The translations under genes and the position numbers were made by a program. Below are positions 22,889 through 23,996 of a DNA stretch of 23,996 nt, one piece after another. Each line of letters begins with the position of its first letter. Position 1 is the stretch's first letter. Source of the stretch: a bacterium (GTDB taxonomy: Bacteria; Hydrogenedentota; Hydrogenedentia; Hydrogenedentiales; SLHB01); assembly GCA_024231375.1 (NCBI GenBank), contig JAAEQP010001755.1:1-23996 (forward strand), given 5' to 3'. The notes below the pieces were generated by a model that had not been told where the DNA came from, did no database searches, and saw only the letters and a list, made by a program, of their open reading frames with translations.

Positions 22889-23737
22889 TCAGCCGAAGGT
22901 TACTTCGACCCATTTCGCCATGGCTACGCTGGCCGGCGATTCTCCGGGGTACCTGATGAATTCCACGTGCCCGTCCATATACAGGACGTTGATCCCGCCC
23001 GGGACGTGGTTGTAGTTCTGAACATTGGTCGATAGCGCATCCATCCAGACCCAGATCTCGCTCTGCGCCATGGCCGTGGCGGCCGGGTTGTTGATGTCGC
23101 TGATCAGGAACCGCTCAATGCCTTCTCGCAGGCGGTAGATGGTGTCGCCCCCGCCGCTGCCGTTCGGCGCGCCAACGTTAATGTCCGAAGTCATGGCGGA
23201 CTCAAACCCGTCCGACGCGAGATCGAGAGGCAGTTGGGTGCTGAAGGCGGTCAACTGCGAGGAGGAACCGTCGGGTTCGGTGAGGTCCCCGTCGCCCGCA
23301 CGGTCGAACACCCAGCCAAGATAGCCGTAGCTGAAGTCGGCCTCATCCGAACAGCCGCCTGGAAGCGAACTGTCGACATGGACGCACCAGTTGCCGGCGG
23401 AATCCTTGAGATCGTCAACACCGCCTCCGGGATCCGACGGGCAGACCAGCACGGCTGGGTCCGTCATGTACTCAGGATATATGGAGGGAATGAAAGGCGC
23501 GGCGGCAAGATCCGACGCGGCCGGAGCGAAGGCATGAAGCCGCGGGTACATCTCGCCCTTGCTCTCGTTGGCGTACATCTTGAGCATGATGCCCATCTGC
23601 TTGAGGTTGTTCTGACAGCTTGCGCGGCGTGCCGCCTCCCGCGCCCGCGCCAGTGCCGGGAGCAGAATTGCCGCCAGTATGCCGATGATTGCGATCACTA
23701 CCAGGAGTTCTATCAGTGTGAAGCCCATCTTCTTCAT
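22889..23737 (-). CDS. Prepilin-like protein with N-terminal methylation signal and C-terminal H-x10-DG motif (282 aa)
   Basis: The leader MKKMG ends in the prepilin peptidase site Gly5/Phe6 with Glu10 at +5 ([24 protein letters not shown]), so the mature protein is a type IV pilin/type II pseudopilin-like membrane protein. [21 protein letters not shown] is typical of the large pseudopilin families of planctomycete-like bacteria. Near the C terminus [18 protein letters not shown] is a variant of the H-x9-DG processing-associated motif, here with ten residues between His and Asp-Gly. The ATG at 23737 follows GGAGGTG. The frame stays open to an ATG at 23842 with GGGAGGG touching it, but that would add a 35-residue arginine-rich leader that I think is not translated. 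No pilus assembly genes lie nearby. Surface display or secretion is inference. Confidence 0.93.
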   Translation of the reverse strand: MKKMGFTLIELLVVIAIIGILAAILLPALARAREAARRASCQNNLKQMGIMLKMYANESKGEMYPRLHAFAPAASDLAAAPFIPSIYPEYMTDPAVLVCPSDPGGGVDDLKDSAGNWCVHVDSSLPGGCSDEADFSYGYLGWVFDRAGDGDLTEPDGSSSQLTAFSTQLPLDLASDGFESAMTSDINVGAPNGSGGGDTIYRLREGIERFLISDINNPAATAMAQSEIWVWMDALSTNVQNYNHVPGGINVLYMDGHVEFIRYPGESPASVAMAKWVEVTFG

Positions 23738-23930
23738 GGATACACCTCCAGTCTTAGCCTGCTTGCAGTTTTCCCTTCTCGGACGCCCCGGCGCACAGGG
23801 TCGAGGGCGCATTCGCTGGTTGGTAGATTGCTTGCCTGGCATCCCTCCCTTCTCTTAGCGCTCACCGCCTCGTTGGGGCGATGCCGTCTCTCGCGTCTGA
23901 CTGCGAAAAGAGCCAAATCCCTCTATAAAC

Positions 23931-23959
23931 AATATAGCACACCGCCAGATGTCTGGAAA
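23931..23959 (-). promoter_or_regulatory. Promoter of the prepilin-like gene, with a palindrome over the -35
   Basis: Minus strand TTTCCA (23954-23959), a 17-base spacer and an extended -10 TGCTATATT (TATATT at 23931-23936). The palindrome CCAGA-TG-TCTGG (23945-23956) overlaps the -35 and could be an operator. Leader of about 190 bases. Confidence 0.5.
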
Positions 23960-23996
23960 GAGCCGATTTGCGCCCAGGCGCGGTGACGGGGGAATA

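Noticed and set aside
23738..23842. 35-residue leader extension of the prepilin-like protein
   Set aside because: Prepilin leaders of this type are short. The start at 23737 has GGAGGTG at the right distance, while at 23842 the purine run touches the ATG.

Overview
The window looks like chromosomal DNA of a GC-rich (about 60%) Gram-negative bacterium of the Planctomycetes/Lentisphaerae/Hydrogenedentes type; I favour Candidatus Hydrogenedentota. The clues are a prepilin-like protein with a short [14 protein letters not shown] leader and a C-terminal H-x10-DG motif, a Gfo/Idh/MocA oxidoreductase beside a secreted endonuclease/phosphatase-fold enzyme, a right-handed beta-helix lipoprotein, large YfhO-type membrane proteins, and a B12-binding-type radical SAM protein. 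Lineage is inferred from gene style only. There are 16 protein genes; I found no tRNA, rRNA, CRISPR array, insertion sequence or phage gene.

Left part (1-8.5 kb): an unrecognised conserved-looking protein on minus (35-934) is divergent from a two-gene operon (EEP-fold enzyme, then Gfo/Idh/MocA oxidoreductase, 4-bp overlap) closed by a clear stem-loop terminator. Next come a beta-helix repeat lipoprotein, a convergent single-domain response regulator, a secreted protein with an STN-like domain, a convergent small zinc-ribbon protein with an acidic tail, and a family I CoA-transferase of the propionate CoA-transferase type.

Middle part (8.5-13.9 kb): a tightly packed minus-strand operon encodes a membrane-anchored DUF4097-like beta protein, an ECF sigma factor and a two-TM putative anti-sigma factor. 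It is divergent from a small three-TM protein. The 355-bp gap between them holds two long imperfect stem-loops, one in each presumed 5' leader. An HDOD-GAF-HATPase-receiver regulator follows, with Glu where the phosphoacceptor His is expected.

Right part (13.9-24 kb): three tandem, overlapping YfhO-family genes form one probable transcription unit and end tail-to-tail, stop codons interlocked, against a minus-strand radical SAM gene. The last gene is the prepilin-like protein, with a recognisable promoter and a 14-bp-stem terminator.

The strongest leads for something undescribed are the two structured leaders in the sigma-factor intergenic region, the regulator lacking its kinase histidine, and the YfhO triplication. 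Most other genes are ordinary for the lineage. Several genes are preceded by sigma70-like promoters with 16-18 bp spacing (best: TTGACA-17-TAGAAT at 5156), which helped choose start codons.
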